Shown: positions 1-8,607, numbered from the stretch's first letter. The stretch: 64,000 nucleotides of DNA from Modestobacter italicus (GCF_000306785.1 NC_017955.1:4526001-4590000), one strand, 5' to 3'. The notes: a model not told the origin generated them from the letters alone. Program-made: numbers and translations.

Positions 1-561
1 GGCCCGGTCGCCGATCGTGACGCCGACCTTGCCCAGCCGGGCGGCGAGCGCCTCGACGTCCTCGACCACCGACGGCTCGGTCACCACCGTCGAGACGACC
101 TCGACCAGCTTCATCACCGGCGCCGGGTTGAAGAAGTGCATCCCGACGACCCGGCCGGGGCGGCCGGTGGTGACCGCCAGCTCGGTGACCGACAGGCTCG
201 AGGTGTTGCTGGCCAGGATGGTGTCCGGCGGGCAGAGCGCGTCCAGGGTCGCGAGCACCTGGGCCTTGAGCGCCATCCGCTCCGGGATCGCCTCCACCAC
301 GAGCTCGGCGTCGGCGAGGTCGGCCATGCGGGTGGAGAAGCGGATGCGGGACAGCACCTCGTCGCGCTCGGTGTCCGCCAGCCGGCCGCGGGCCACCGCC
401 CTTGCGGTGGACTGCTCGACGTGGCCCCGGCCCCGCTCCACCGCGTCGGCGCCGACGTCGACGGCGGTCACCGACAGCCCCGCCCGCGCGAGCACCTCGG
501 CGATGCCGGCACCCATGGTGCCCAGCCCCACGACGCCGACCTCGCTCAGTTCTCTGGCCAC
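1..561 (-). CDS. 3-hydroxyacyl-CoA (3-hydroxybutyryl-CoA) dehydrogenase, C-terminus cut by window edge
   Basis: NAD(P)-dependent oxidation of L-3-hydroxyacyl-CoA to 3-ketoacyl-CoA in fatty-acid or PHB-type metabolism, in the cytoplasm. Read on the minus strand from a GTG, the product opens with a Rossmann nucleotide-binding loop, VGVVGLGTMGAGIAEVLARA (about residues 8-27). The segment EAIPERMALK and then LASNTSSL plus GMHFFNPAP follow; the last two are hallmarks of the FadB2/Hbd family (the Ser of the catalytic region and the conserved HFFNP). Only the N-terminal NAD-binding domain, about 187 residues, is in the window; the C-terminal dimerisation domain would lie beyond base 1. An enoyl-CoA hydratase two genes upstream fits a fatty-acid catabolic role. 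Family assignment is secure; the exact substrate is not. Confidence 0.9.
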   Translation of the reverse strand, partial: MARELSEVGVVGLGTMGAGIAEVLARAGLSVTAVDVGADAVERGRGHVEQSTARAVARGRLADTERDEVLSRIRFSTRMADLADAELVVEAIPERMALKAQVLATLDALCPPDTILASNTSSLSVTELAVTTGRPGRVVGMHFFNPAPVMKLVEVVSTVVTEPSVVEDVEALAARLGKVGVTIGDRA

Positions 562-615
562 CGCGGCAGTCTCCCACTCCCCTCCCGCAGGCCCCGGACG
601 CCGTCGGCGCCGGCG

Positions 616-1287
616 CTAGAAGAGGCGGGCGGAGGGGTCGTCGGTGCCCTTGAGGACGGCGTAGTCGACGGTGACGCAGTCGATGCCCCGGTCGGCGGCG
701 AGCACCCGGGCCTGCGGCTTGATCTCCTGGGCGGCGAACACGCCCTTGACCGGCGCCAGCAGCGGGTCGCGGTTGAGCAGCTCCAGGTACCGGGTCAGCT
801 GCTCGACGCCGTCGATCTCCCCGCGGCGCTTGATCTCCACGGCCACCGTGGTGCCGGCGGCGTCCCGGCAGAGCAGGTCGACCGGGCCGATCGCGGTCGG
901 GAACTCCCGGCGCACCAGCGACCAGCCCTCGCCGAAGGTCTCCACGTGCAGCGCCAGCAGCCGCTGCAGCTCGGCCTCGACGCCGTCCTTCTGCAACCCG
1001 GGGTCGACGCCCAGCTCGTGCCGGTGGTCGTGCAGCACCTCCTCGACGGTGATGACCAGCTGCTCACCGGCCTTGTTGGTCACCGTCCAGGTGCCGGCGC
1101 CGTCGACCAGCTCCTCCTTGAGCGAGCACGGCGGGCTCATCCAGTTCAGCGGCTTGTAGGCCCGGTCGTCGGCGTGCACGGACACCGAGCCGTCGGCCTT
1201 GACCAGCAGCAGCCGGGTGGCGAGCGGGAGATGGGCGGTGAGCCGTCCGATGTAGTCCACGGAGCAGCGGGCGATGACCAGACGCAC
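616..1287 (-). CDS. nucS: Endonuclease NucS/EndoMS, mismatch-specific
   Basis: NucS is the non-canonical mismatch repair nuclease of actinobacteria and archaea. It cleaves both strands at G-T, G-G and T-T mismatches and replaces MutS/MutL in these organisms; it works with the beta clamp. The 223-residue protein is full length. The N-terminal half carries the DNA-binding/dimerisation domain (residues 1 to about 110). The C-terminal RecB-like nuclease core shows VDLLCRD, then [22 protein letters not shown], giving the D...E-x-K catalytic triad. The C-terminus DDPSARLF matches the usual short beta-clamp-binding tail ending in Leu-Phe. The GTG start has a TAGCGT box 8 nt upstream, so the transcript is probably leaderless. 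Confidence 0.95.
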   Translation of the reverse strand: MRLVIARCSVDYIGRLTAHLPLATRLLLVKADGSVSVHADDRAYKPLNWMSPPCSLKEELVDGAGTWTVTNKAGEQLVITVEEVLHDHRHELGVDPGLQKDGVEAELQRLLALHVETFGEGWSLVRREFPTAIGPVDLLCRDAAGTTVAVEIKRRGEIDGVEQLTRYLELLNRDPLLAPVKGVFAAQEIKPQARVLAADRGIDCVTVDYAVLKGTDDPSARLF

Positions 1288-1295
1288 GGACGGCG

Positions 1296-1301
1296 ACGCT
1301 A
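1296..1301 (-). promoter_or_regulatory. -10 box of nucS (probable leaderless transcript)
   Basis: TAGCGT on the minus strand fits the actinobacterial TANNNT consensus and ends 8 nt before the nucS GTG. Initiation would therefore fall on or beside the start codon. No convincing -35 is visible. Confidence 0.5.
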
Positions 1302-1326
1302 CCCCGGCCGGGCAGGGGGTCCTCCC

Positions 1327-2100
1327 TCAGTCCGTCCAGACCGGCGGGCGCTTCTCCAGGAACGACGTCATGCCCTCGACCGCGCCGGGCAGCTGGCTGG
1401 CCGAGGCCATCACCTCCACCGCCACCCCGTAGGCGTCGCGCTCGGGGCGGTCGAGCTGGGCGTACATCGTCGCCTTGCCCCACGCCTTGCTCGCCCGCGA
1501 GCCGCGGGTCGCCCGCGCAACCAGGTCCGCGACGGCGTCGTCCAGCTCGTCGTCCGGGACGACCCGGTTGACCAGGCCCCAGTCGAGCGCCGTCCGGGCG
1601 TCGATGACGTCGCCGGTCAGCGCCAGCTCCATGGCGCGCTTGCGGCCGACGTTGCGGGCGATGGCGACCATCGGGGTGTGGCAGAACCAGCCGCCCTTGC
1701 CGCCCGGCGCGGCGAAGCCGGCCGACTCGGCGGCGACGGCCAGGTCGCAGGAGGCGACCAGCTGGCAGCCGGCCGCCGTCGCCAGCGCGTGCACCCGGGC
1801 GACCACCACCTGCGGCACCGACTGCAGCGTCTCCATCAGCTCGGTGCACAGCGCGAGCAGGCTGCGCACCTCGGTGACCGGCCGGCCGGCCACGTCGGCG
1901 AAGTCGTGGCCCGCGCTGAACACCGGACCCTCCCCGGCCAGCACGATGGCCGTGGCGTCGCTCTCCCCCGCCGCGGTGACCGCGGCCAGCAGCTGCGTCA
2001 GGTGCTCCCGGGACAGCGCGTTGCGCTTCGCCCCCCGGGTCATGGTGACGCGGACGGTGTCGCCGTCCCGCTCGGTCCGCGGTGCGCCGTCGGTGGTCAT
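1327..2100 (-). CDS. Enoyl-CoA hydratase/isomerase family protein (ECHDC3-like)
   Basis: Crotonase-fold protein of 257 residues, normal for the family. The oxyanion-hole region reads VFSAGHDFADVAG (about residues 63-75), the FSxGHDL variant of ECHDC3-type proteins rather than the classical AFxAGxD. The second crotonase block is AAGCQLVASCDLAVAAE, followed by GGWFCHTPM and GLVNRVVPDDEL near the C-terminus. The ATG start was chosen because MTTDGAPRTERDGDTVRVT gives the expected first beta strand; longer readings add low-complexity sequence. It is divergent from the DUF2071 gene with 61 bp between starts. It hydrates or isomerises an acyl-CoA; the true substrate cannot be told. Confidence 0.88.
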   Translation of the reverse strand: MTTDGAPRTERDGDTVRVTMTRGAKRNALSREHLTQLLAAVTAAGESDATAIVLAGEGPVFSAGHDFADVAGRPVTEVRSLLALCTELMETLQSVPQVVVARVHALATAAGCQLVASCDLAVAAESAGFAAPGGKGGWFCHTPMVAIARNVGRKRAMELALTGDVIDARTALDWGLVNRVVPDDELDDAVADLVARATRGSRASKAWGKATMYAQLDRPERDAYGVAVEVMASASQLPGAVEGMTSFLEKRPPVWTD

Positions 2101-2161
2101 GCCGCGACCCCACCACGTCACCGCCGGACGGGCAACGGGCGCGCGGACGACACTGGGCGGG

Positions 2162-2908
2162 GTGACCGCTCCCGAGCCCCTGACCGCGACCTCGCCGCGG
2201 CCGGTGGGGCGCACCGTCTTCACGCAGGAGTGGCGGGACCTGACCTTCCTGCACTGGGCCGTGGACCCCGCCCTGGTGGCCCCGCTGCTCCCGCCCGGCA
2301 CCGTGCCCGACCTCCTCGACGGGGTCACCCACGTCGGGCTCATCCCGTTCCGGATGCGCCGGATCGGCTTCCTCGGGGCCCCCGGCCTGCCCTACCTGGG
2401 TTCGTTCCCGGAGACGAACGTGCGGCTGTACTCCGTCGACGCGCAGGGCCGCCGCGGCGTCGTCTTCCGGTCGCTGGAGGCCTCCCGCCTGCTGCCGGTG
2501 CTCGCCGCCCGCTGGGTGGCCCGGCTGCCCTACACGTGGGCCGGCATGCGGGTCACCCGGGACGGCGACCGGCTCGGCTACACCTCCACCCGGCGCTGGC
2601 CCGGGCCCCGCGGCGCGCACAGCCGGATCGAGGTGCGGGTCGGGGAGCAGCTGCCCCCCGGTGACCCGCTCGGCACCTTCCTCACCGCGCGCTGGGGGCT
2701 GCACCGCCCCGGCCGGCGCGGCCCGGTCTACTGGCCCAACGAGCACGCCGAGTGGCCGCTGCACCGCGCCGAGCTGCTCACCCTCGACGAGTCGCTGCTG
2801 GCCGCGGCGGGGCTGCCCGCGGTCACCGGGGCGCCGGACAGCGTCCTGTACTCGGCGGGCGTGGCGGTCCGGTTCGGTCCGCCGCAGCGGTGGCCCGCCG
2901 GGAGCTGA
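2162..2908 (+). CDS. DUF2071 (YqjF-like) family protein
   Basis: A 248-residue protein whose N-terminal motif (VFTQEWRDLTFLHWAVDPAL, then LLPPGTVPD) and following LIPFRMRRIGF are characteristic of DUF2071, a beta-barrel family of unknown function. No signal peptide or membrane segment is present, so it should be cytoplasmic. GTG was chosen because the reading frame is open far upstream but only this start gives the family N-terminus. A GACACT hexamer 7 nt upstream may be its -10 box. It is divergently arranged with the enoyl-CoA hydratase and followed by a GAF-EAL gene 65 bp on. No biochemical role is known to me for this family. Confidence 0.82.
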   Translation: MTAPEPLTATSPRPVGRTVFTQEWRDLTFLHWAVDPALVAPLLPPGTVPDLLDGVTHVGLIPFRMRRIGFLGAPGLPYLGSFPETNVRLYSVDAQGRRGVVFRSLEASRLLPVLAARWVARLPYTWAGMRVTRDGDRLGYTSTRRWPGPRGAHSRIEVRVGEQLPPGDPLGTFLTARWGLHRPGRRGPVYWPNEHAEWPLHRAELLTLDESLLAAAGLPAVTGAPDSVLYSAGVAVRFGPPQRWPAGS

Positions 2909-2961
2909 GCACCCCGCGGCGACATCTGGCCGCGGACGTTCCGCTCGGCGCCGGGCTGGGC

Positions 2962-2967
2962 GACAAT
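2962..2967 (+). promoter_or_regulatory. -10 box of the GAF-EAL gene
   Basis: GACAAT (NANNNT class) lies 6 nt before the GTG, the same geometry as several other single genes here. It implies a leaderless transcript. Weaker than the TANNNT boxes. Confidence 0.4.
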
Positions 2968-2973
2968 CCGGGC

Positions 2974-4146
2974 GTGAACGGGATCCCGCCGTCCTCCGCA
3001 CCGCCGTCCGTCAGCCTCTCCCCCACCTGGCTGCACCGCGTCCTCGACTCGGCCCGGGAGCGGCTGGGCATGGAGGTCGCCTGGATGTCGACGTTCACCG
3101 AGGGCGCCCAGCGGATCCAGGCGGCGAGCGGCGAGCTCGACGCCATGCACGTGCACGAGGGCATGCAGCCGCCGCTGGAGGGCTCCTACTGCGTCCGGGT
3201 GCTCAGCGGTCAGCTCCCGCCGGTGGTCACCGGCGCCCGCCGCAACCCCCGCACCCGAGACCTCCCCGTCACCGCCGAGCTCGGCATCGGGTCCTACGTG
3301 GGGGCGCCGGTCCGGTCGCCCGACGGCCGGCCGGTCGGGATGCTGTGCTGCCTGAGCCGGGACGACGGCGCCCAGCTCGACGGCGCGGCCTCGCGGACGC
3401 TGGAGCTGCTCGCCGACCTGATCAGCGACCGGCTGGCCGAGCCGGCGCCACCGCCCCCCGTCGACCCCGGCGAGCGGGTGCGCGCGGTGCTGGCCGAGGG
3501 TGCGGTGGTCACCCACGTGCAGCCGGTCGTCGACCTGGCCACCGGCGGGACCGTCGCCTACGAGGCGCTCGCCCGCTTCCCGGACGTCGCGGGAGGCCCG
3601 GCCGAGCTGTTCAGCGACGCGGCCGCCGCCGGCCTCGGCGGGGAGCTGGAGGAGCTGGCCGCCCGGGCGGCGCTCGCGGTGGCGCCCCGCCTCCCGGCCG
3701 GGCGCCCGCTGGGCGTCAACCTGTCCCCGCAGGCCCTGCTCCGCCCGTCGGTGACCGAGCTGCTGCTCGCCCACCAGCACCTCGACCTGGGGGTCGAGGT
3801 GACCGAGCACAGCCCGGTCGAGGACTACGACGCCCTGCTGGCCGTGCTGGACGTCCTCCGCGCAGCCGGTGTCCTGCTCGCCGTCGACGACGCCGGTGCC
3901 GGGTACGCGAGCCTGCGGCACGTCCTGCGCCTCCGGCCGGACGTGATCAAGCTGGACATCGCCCTCGTCGCCGGCGTGCACACCGACCTGGCCCGGCAGG
4001 CGCTGGTCGCGGCCATGGTCGGCTTCGCCGCGGCCACCGGCGCCCGGCTGGTGGCCGAGGGGGTCGAGGAGGCGGCGGCGCTGCGCGAGCTGGGCGTGGA
4101 GTTCGCGCAGGGCCACCTGTACGGGCGGCCTGCCCCGCTGCTGTGA
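2974..4146 (+). CDS. GAF-EAL protein, probable cyclic-di-GMP phosphodiesterase
   Basis: A 390-residue cytoplasmic protein. An N-terminal GAF-like sensor domain (about residues 15-155, with EGSYCVRVLSG and SYVGAPVRSPDGRPVG) is followed by an EAL domain (about 165-388). Conserved EAL positions are present: AYEALARF (the EAL Glu), GVNLSPQAL (metal-ligand Asn), EVTEHSPV (the second Glu), AVDDAGAGYASL (the DDFGTGYSS equivalent), VIKLD and LVAEGVEE. Because these ligands are kept, it should be able to linearise cyclic-di-GMP. No GGDEF domain is present. The GTG start sits exactly 6 nt after a GACAAT -10-like box, suggesting a leaderless message. The GAF ligand is unknown. Confidence 0.85.
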   Translation: MNGIPPSSAPPSVSLSPTWLHRVLDSARERLGMEVAWMSTFTEGAQRIQAASGELDAMHVHEGMQPPLEGSYCVRVLSGQLPPVVTGARRNPRTRDLPVTAELGIGSYVGAPVRSPDGRPVGMLCCLSRDDGAQLDGAASRTLELLADLISDRLAEPAPPPPVDPGERVRAVLAEGAVVTHVQPVVDLATGGTVAYEALARFPDVAGGPAELFSDAAAAGLGGELEELAARAALAVAPRLPAGRPLGVNLSPQALLRPSVTELLLAHQHLDLGVEVTEHSPVEDYDALLAVLDVLRAAGVLLAVDDAGAGYASLRHVLRLRPDVIKLDIALVAGVHTDLARQALVAAMVGFAAATGARLVAEGVEEAAALRELGVEFAQGHLYGRPAPLL

Positions 4147-4207
4147 CCCGTCGGGGCCGACCGACATGATCGGTGGGCACAGCGTCGTCGAGGCAGGGAG
4201 CAACGGC

Positions 4208-5236
4208 ATGGAACCCGTTCGGTTCGGACTGGTGGGCTACGGCTTCGGCGGCCGGTGGTTCCACGCCCCGCTGCTCGCCGCGGCCCCGGAGTGCGCGTTC
4301 CTCGGCGTGGTGACGACGTCGGCGGAGCGGCGCGAGCTGCTGGCCCGCGAGCACCCCGGCGCCCGCGCCTTCGACTCGCTCGACGAGCTCGCCGCCGCCG
4401 GTGCCGAGGCGGTGTCGATCTCCACCCCGGCCGGCACCCACACGCCGCTGACCGACCAGGCGCTCGACCTCGGCCTGGCCGTCGTCTGCGACAAGCCGTT
4501 CGCGCTGGACGCCGCCGCGGCCCGCTCCAGCGTCGAGCGGGCCGAGCGCCTGGGGCTGGCCCTCTCGCCGTACCAGAACCGCCGCTGGGACTCCGACTTC
4601 CGCACCGTCCGCTCGCTCGTCGACCGCGGCGAGCTCGGCACGGTCACCCGCTTCGAGTCGCGGTTCGAGCGGTTCACCCCCGACCCCGGCCCGGGCGCCT
4701 CGGGCGGCGGCACCCTGCTGGACTTCGGCGCGCACCTGGTCGACCAGGCGCTGGTGCTGCTCGGCCCGGTCGCCCGGGTGTACGCCGAGTGGCGGGTCCG
4801 GGAGAGCGGCCTGGACGACGACGTCTTCGTCGCGCTGACCCACACCTCCGGGGCGACCTCGCACCTGTACGGCAGCTGGAGCGAGGGCGCGCCGGGCGAC
4901 CGGTTCCGGGTCACCGGCACGACCGGCAGCTACGTGGTCAGCGGGCCGATGGACGGGCAGGAGGCCGCGCTGATCGCCGGCCAGACGCCGGCCACCCTGG
5001 GCGCCGGCTGGGGTGCCGAGCCGCCCAAGCGGTGGGGCCGGGTGCAGCGCGGCGACCAGAGCCGCACCGAGCCGACCGTGCCCGGCGCGTGGTCGGAGTT
5101 CTACCCGGCGTTCGCCCGCGCGGTCCGCGGCGAGGGCCCGCTGCCGGTCGAGGGCCGGGATGCCGTCGCCTCGCTCACCGTCCTGGACGCCGCCCGCCGC
5201 AGCGCCACCGAGGGCGTCGTCGTCGCGCTGTCCTGA
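4208..5236 (+). CDS. Gfo/Idh/MocA family NAD(P)-dependent oxidoreductase
   Basis: A 342-residue soluble dehydrogenase. The N-terminal Rossmann fold shows FGLVGYGFGGRWFHAPLL (residues about 6-23), the GxGxxG-type cofactor loop with the phenylalanine and His typical of the YvaA/scyllo-inositol dehydrogenase-like branch. CDKPFALD (about 97-104) is the family's E/D-K-P motif, where the Lys contacts the cofactor. The C-terminal half is the alpha/beta substrate domain, with GGGTLLDFGAHLVDQAL. AGGGAG upstream (in gcagggagcaacggc) is a good ribosome binding site for this ATG; the earlier in-frame ATG lacks one. The substrate is probably a sugar or cyclitol but is not predictable. Confidence 0.88.
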   Translation: MEPVRFGLVGYGFGGRWFHAPLLAAAPECAFLGVVTTSAERRELLAREHPGARAFDSLDELAAAGAEAVSISTPAGTHTPLTDQALDLGLAVVCDKPFALDAAAARSSVERAERLGLALSPYQNRRWDSDFRTVRSLVDRGELGTVTRFESRFERFTPDPGPGASGGGTLLDFGAHLVDQALVLLGPVARVYAEWRVRESGLDDDVFVALTHTSGATSHLYGSWSEGAPGDRFRVTGTTGSYVVSGPMDGQEAALIAGQTPATLGAGWGAEPPKRWGRVQRGDQSRTEPTVPGAWSEFYPAFARAVRGEGPLPVEGRDAVASLTVLDAARRSATEGVVVALS

Positions 5237-5316
5237 CGGCCGTCGCCGGCGGCTCCGGGCCCGGCGGAGGAGTGGCACACTCGGCCGCAGACCTGCAGCG
5301 CCCGAGGAGGTGTGCC

Positions 5317-5631
5317 GTGCCGATCGACGCCGGGAGCATGCACTTCCTGGTGGGGCCCGGGATCGCCCTGCTCGTCGTGGCGATGCTGGCGGTCTTCCTG
5401 CGCTGGGCGTTCGCCTCGGGCTCCTCGGCGCCGCGCCAGCGCGAGGAGCTGCTCACCCCGGTTGCCACGCTGACCCGCCGGGAGTCGGCCCTGGCGCTGC
5501 GCGCGGTGCTCTCCGACGCCGGCATCCGGTCGACGATCCGCGAGCCCGCCGCGCACCGGGCCGACGTGCTCGTCTTCCCCGAGGACCTGGACCGGGCCCG
5601 GGCGCTCGCCCTCTCCTTCGGCGGGAAGTGA
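5317..5631 (+). CDS. Small single-pass membrane protein with DUF2007-like C-terminus
   Basis: A 104-residue protein with one N-terminal transmembrane helix (FLVGPGIALLVVAMLAVFL, about residues 10-28). The cytoplasmic part resembles the DUF2007 'putative signal transducing protein' fold: ALALRAVLSDAGIRSTIRE followed by ADVLVFPEDLDRARAL. The GTG is preceded by cgaggaggtg, a strong ribosome binding site. It sits 80 bp after the oxidoreductase, on the same strand, and is convergent with murA, with only 10 bp between stops. The resemblance to DUF2007 is by eye; no function is known. Confidence 0.7.
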   Translation: MPIDAGSMHFLVGPGIALLVVAMLAVFLRWAFASGSSAPRQREELLTPVATLTRRESALALRAVLSDAGIRSTIREPAAHRADVLVFPEDLDRARALALSFGGK

Positions 5632-5641
5632 GCCGCCGGGC

Positions 5642-6937
5642 TCAGTCCGGTCGCTCGGTCCGCTCGATCTGCACGCCGACGCCGCGCAGCTGCTCGATGA
5701 AGTCGGGGTAGCCGCGGTCCACGTGCCGCACGTCCTGCACCTCGGTGACGCCGTCGGTGAGCAGCCCGGCCAGCACCAGCCCGGCCCCGGCCCGGATGTC
5801 GGTGGCCAGCACCGGGGCGCTGGAGAGCCGCTCGCGGCCCCGGACCACCGCGTGGTGGCCGTCGATGCGCACGTCGGCACCGAGCCGGACCAGCTCGTTG
5901 ACGAACATGAACCGGCCCTCGAACACGTTCTCGGTGATCAGCGCGGTGCCGGTGGAGACGGCGGCCAGCGCCACCGCCATCGGCTGCAGGTCGGTCGGGA
6001 AGCCCGGGAACGGCAGCGTGACGACGTCGACGCCGCGGGGCCGCTCGGTCATGCTCACCCGCACGCCGTCGGCCCGCGGCTCGACCGTCGCGCCGGCGCT
6101 GACCAGCTTCTCCAGCGGCACGGTGAGGTGCTCGGCGACGGCGCGCTCGATCACCAGGTCCCCGCGGGTCATCACCGCGCCGATGGCCCAGGTGCCGGCC
6201 ACGATCCGGTCGGGCACCGTCGTGTACTCCACCGGGTGCAGGTCCTGCACGCCCTCGACGGTGATCGTCGAGGTGCCGGCTCCGTCGATCACGGCGCCCA
6301 TCGCGACCAGCATCCGGCAGAGGTCGACGATCTCGGGCTCGCGGGCGGCGTTGTCCACGATCGTCGTCCCCTGGGCCAGCACGGCGGCCATCACCAGGTT
6401 CTCGGTCGCGCCGACCGAGGGGAAGTCCAGCCAGATGGAGGTGCCCACGAGCTTCGGCGCGGTGGCGATGAGGAAGCCGTGCTCGTTGACGACGGTCGCG
6501 CCCAGCCGCTCCAGGCCGGCGATGTGCATGTCCAGGCCGCGCGAGCCGATCGCGTCACCGCCGGGCAGCGCCACCTTCGCCGTCCCCAGCCGCGCGACCA
6601 GCGGGCCGAGCACGCTGATCGAGGCGCGCATCCGGCGGACCAGGTCGTAGTCGGTCTCCGACGACGGCTCCTCCGGCACGTCGATGAGCACCCGGCCACC
6701 ACCGCTCGGGCTGCCGCCCGCGGTCGGCGCGTACCGCTCGAAGCTGACGCCGCAGCCCAGCCGGCGCAGCACCTCGCTCATGATCGAGACGTCGAGGATG
6801 TCGGGGACCTCGTCGAGCGTCGTCCGGCCCGGGGCGAGCAGCGCCGCCGCCATGAGCTTCAACGCGCTGTTCTTCGCGCCGGTGACACGGACCCGACCGC
6901 GCAGCGGGGTCCCACCGGTCACCTCGAAGCAATCCAC
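5642..6937 (-). CDS. murA: UDP-N-acetylglucosamine 1-carboxyvinyltransferase MurA
   Basis: Transfers enolpyruvate from PEP to UDP-GlcNAc, the first committed step of peptidoglycan synthesis, in the cytoplasm. 431 residues, full length. [18 protein letters not shown] (residues 20-37) holds the conserved Lys-Asn pair. The catalytic loop reads [18 protein letters not shown]; the residue that is Cys115 in E. coli is Asp128 here, as in M. tuberculosis MurA, a replacement known to give intrinsic fosfomycin resistance. [13 protein letters not shown] near residue 310 is the other conserved block. The GTG start lies 6 nt after TAGGGT on the minus strand, implying a leaderless transcript. Together with the adjacent adenosyltransferase it keeps the mycobacterial Rv1314c-Rv1315 neighbourhood. 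Confidence 0.97.
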   Translation of the reverse strand: MDCFEVTGGTPLRGRVRVTGAKNSALKLMAAALLAPGRTTLDEVPDILDVSIMSEVLRRLGCGVSFERYAPTAGGSPSGGGRVLIDVPEEPSSETDYDLVRRMRASISVLGPLVARLGTAKVALPGGDAIGSRGLDMHIAGLERLGATVVNEHGFLIATAPKLVGTSIWLDFPSVGATENLVMAAVLAQGTTIVDNAAREPEIVDLCRMLVAMGAVIDGAGTSTITVEGVQDLHPVEYTTVPDRIVAGTWAIGAVMTRGDLVIERAVAEHLTVPLEKLVSAGATVEPRADGVRVSMTERPRGVDVVTLPFPGFPTDLQPMAVALAAVSTGTALITENVFEGRFMFVNELVRLGADVRIDGHHAVVRGRERLSSAPVLATDIRAGAGLVLAGLLTDGVTEVQDVRHVDRGYPDFIEQLRGVGVQIERTERPD

Positions 6938-6943
6938 CCGGCC

Positions 6944-6949
6944 ACCCTA
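6944..6949 (-). promoter_or_regulatory. -10 box of murA (leaderless)
   Basis: TAGGGT on the minus strand, followed by 6 nt and the murA GTG. It is divergent from the adenosyltransferase promoter in the same short intergenic space. Confidence 0.6.
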
Positions 6950-7001
6950 CGGTGGCCGCGCAGCCGGGTCCCACCGCGCGGAGGACGGCCGCTCCTGTGG
7001 C

Positions 7002-7007
7002 TACCCT
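7002..7007 (+). promoter_or_regulatory. -10 box of the cobalamin adenosyltransferase gene (leaderless)
   Basis: TACCCT followed by exactly 6 nt and the ATG. The identical hexamer and spacing recur in front of the GNAT gene near 54.2 kb. Confidence 0.6.
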
Positions 7008-7013
7008 CGGCGC

Positions 7014-7622
7014 ATGACGGTCCGGCTCACGCGCATCTACACCCGCACCGGTGACGCCGGGCAGACCCACCTCGGGGACATGTCCCGGGTGGCCAAGACC
7101 GATCCGCGGCTGGTGGCCTACGCCGACGTCGACGAGACCAACAGCGCGCTCGGGGTGGCCGTCGCGCTGGGGGCGCCGTCCGCCGCCGTCGTCGAGCTGC
7201 TGCGCAGCGTGCAGAACGACCTCTTCGACGTGGGCGCCGACCTCTCCACGCCCGTGCAGGAGGCGCCCGAGCACCCGCCGCTGCGGGTGACCGCCGCCTA
7301 CACCGAGCGCCTGGAGGCCGCCTGCGACGCCGCGAACGCCGAGCTGCCCGCGCTCACCTCGTTCGTGCTGCCCGGCGGGACCCCGCTCGCGGCGCTGCTG
7401 CACACCGCGCGCACCGTGGCCCGGCGGGCCGAGCGCAGCGTGTGGGCCCTGCTCGAGGCCGACGGCGAGCGCACCAACCCGGAGACCGCGCGCTACCTCA
7501 ACCGGCTGTCGGACCTGCTGTTCATCCTCGCCCGGGCCGCCAACCCCGACGGTGACGTGCTGTGGGAGCCCGGCGCGCACAGCGGGGTGCACGCCCAGCG
7601 GGCCGCCAAGCGCACGGATTGA
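7014..7622 (+). CDS. Cob(I)yrinic acid a,c-diamide / cob(I)alamin adenosyltransferase, PduO type
   Basis: Transfers the adenosyl group of ATP to cob(I)alamin, making coenzyme B12. 202 residues. The PduO ATP-binding N-terminus is clear: RIYTRTGDAGQTHLGD (residues about 6-21), then VDETNSALG (metal/ATP contact) and the C-terminal block RRAERSVWAL with YLNRLSDLLFILAR. No cobalamin biosynthesis genes are nearby. The position between DUF2550 and murA matches Rv1314c of M. tuberculosis. It converges on the DUF2550 gene with only 2 bp between the stops. No cobalamin riboswitch is visible in the short upstream gap. Confidence 0.93.
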   Translation: MTVRLTRIYTRTGDAGQTHLGDMSRVAKTDPRLVAYADVDETNSALGVAVALGAPSAAVVELLRSVQNDLFDVGADLSTPVQEAPEHPPLRVTAAYTERLEAACDAANAELPALTSFVLPGGTPLAALLHTARTVARRAERSVWALLEADGERTNPETARYLNRLSDLLFILARAANPDGDVLWEPGAHSGVHAQRAAKRTD

Positions 7623-7624
7623 CG

Positions 7625-8029
7625 TCAGCGGTCGACGGGCGGCGCCGACTCGATCCAGGAGAGGAAGCCGGTCACCGTCGAGGAGTCCATCGCCAGCTCC
7701 TGCGGTCCGGCACCCGTGCGGCAGGTGAGGATCACGCTGTCGGCGGGCAGGGACAGGTCGTCACCGGTGGGGGTGCGCCGGGCGTCGATCTGGAACTGCG
7801 AGCGGCACAGCCGCCGGTGCGGCCGGACCGACAGCGACAGCGCCCGGTACCAGAGCAGGGTCTCCCCGGAGTACCAGGCGACGCCGACGGCCCATCGCGG
7901 GGCACCCGGCGGGCGCAGCCACATGGTGACCGCGCCCAGCCCGGAGAGCAGGAACCGGCGGCGCAGCAGGAAGGCGGCCACCAGGCCGACGAGCAGCAAC
8001 CCGACGAGGACCAGCAGGGCGGTGGTCAC
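7625..8029 (-). CDS. DUF2550 family membrane-anchored protein
   Basis: A 134-residue protein with one N-terminal hydrophobic segment (LLVLVGLLLVGLVAAFLL, about residues 4-21) that probably acts as a signal anchor. A soluble domain of about 100 residues carries WAVGVAWYSGETLLWYRALSLS and CRTGAGPQELAM. It belongs to the family that follows atpC in mycobacteria (Rv1312). It starts 36 bp after atpC and is presumably co-transcribed with it. Conservation beside atpC suggests a link to the ATP synthase or the membrane, but no function is established. Confidence 0.85.
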   Translation of the reverse strand: MTTALLVLVGLLLVGLVAAFLLRRRFLLSGLGAVTMWLRPPGAPRWAVGVAWYSGETLLWYRALSLSVRPHRRLCRSQFQIDARRTPTGDDLSLPADSVILTCRTGAGPQELAMDSSTVTGFLSWIESAPPVDR

Positions 8030-8065
8030 CGGGCGGGTGCGGTCGGCGGGAGCGGGGTGCGGGGC

Positions 8066-8455
8066 TCAGGCGTCCTGGCCGGCGGCGCGGAGGCGGGACT
8101 GCGCGCGGCGGGCGGCGGCGAGGGCCTCGGGGTCGTCGCCGTCCTGCTCGGCCCGGCGCAGCGCCTCACGGGCGCGCTCGACGTCGATGTCGGTGGAGAT
8201 CTCCGCGGTCTCGGCGAGGATCGACACGCCCCGCTCGGTGACGGAGAGGAAGCCTCCGTGCGCCGCCACGACGAGGTCCTCGCCGGACTCGGGGCGGATC
8301 CGCACCACGCCACCGGGGGCGAGCTCGCCGAGCAGCGGGGCGTGACCGGGCAGGACACCGAGCTCGCCCTCGGTCGTGCGGGCGATGACCATGGTGGCCT
8401 CCCCGGACCAGATCATCTTCTCCACGGCCACGAGCTCGACCTGCAGGGTCGCCAC
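8066..8455 (-). CDS. atpC: F1Fo ATP synthase epsilon subunit
   Basis: Epsilon subunit of the F1 central stalk; couples rotation and restrains ATP hydrolysis. 129 residues. The N-terminal beta-sandwich shows LQVELVAVEKMIWSGEATMV and LGVLPGHAPLLGEL, the family signature; the C-terminal helical hairpin includes RAREALRRAEQDG and ends AQSRLRAAGQ. GAGGAG precedes the GTG. Unlike the usual arrangement, atpC does not follow atpD directly: 629 bp with a strong hairpin, a small ORF and a separate -10 box intervene, so it may be transcribed with DUF2550 as an independent unit. Confidence 0.97.
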   Translation of the reverse strand: MATLQVELVAVEKMIWSGEATMVIARTTEGELGVLPGHAPLLGELAPGGVVRIRPESGEDLVVAAHGGFLSVTERGVSILAETAEISTDIDVERAREALRRAEQDGDDPEALAAARRAQSRLRAAGQDA

Positions 8456-8540
8456 GACACTCCTCGGGGTTCCACCGGCCGGCGGTCAGGCCGGCGGCGC
8501 GGGGTCGCCGGCCCGGACGGACGCGGCGACGTGTGGACCC

Positions 8541-8546
8541 ACTCTA
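8541..8546 (-). promoter_or_regulatory. Candidate -10 box for an atpC-DUF2550 transcript
   Basis: TAGAGT on the minus strand lies about 85 nt upstream of the atpC GTG, downstream of the small ORF. A start near 8534 would give a leader of about 80 nt with the atpC ribosome binding site. No clear -35 is seen. Confidence 0.4.
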
Positions 8547-8607
8547 GCGGCGGGCGGAGGCGGGCTGCGCCGCAGCCCGGGCCCGCGCGGGGCAGCGGCC
8601 CGGCGGT

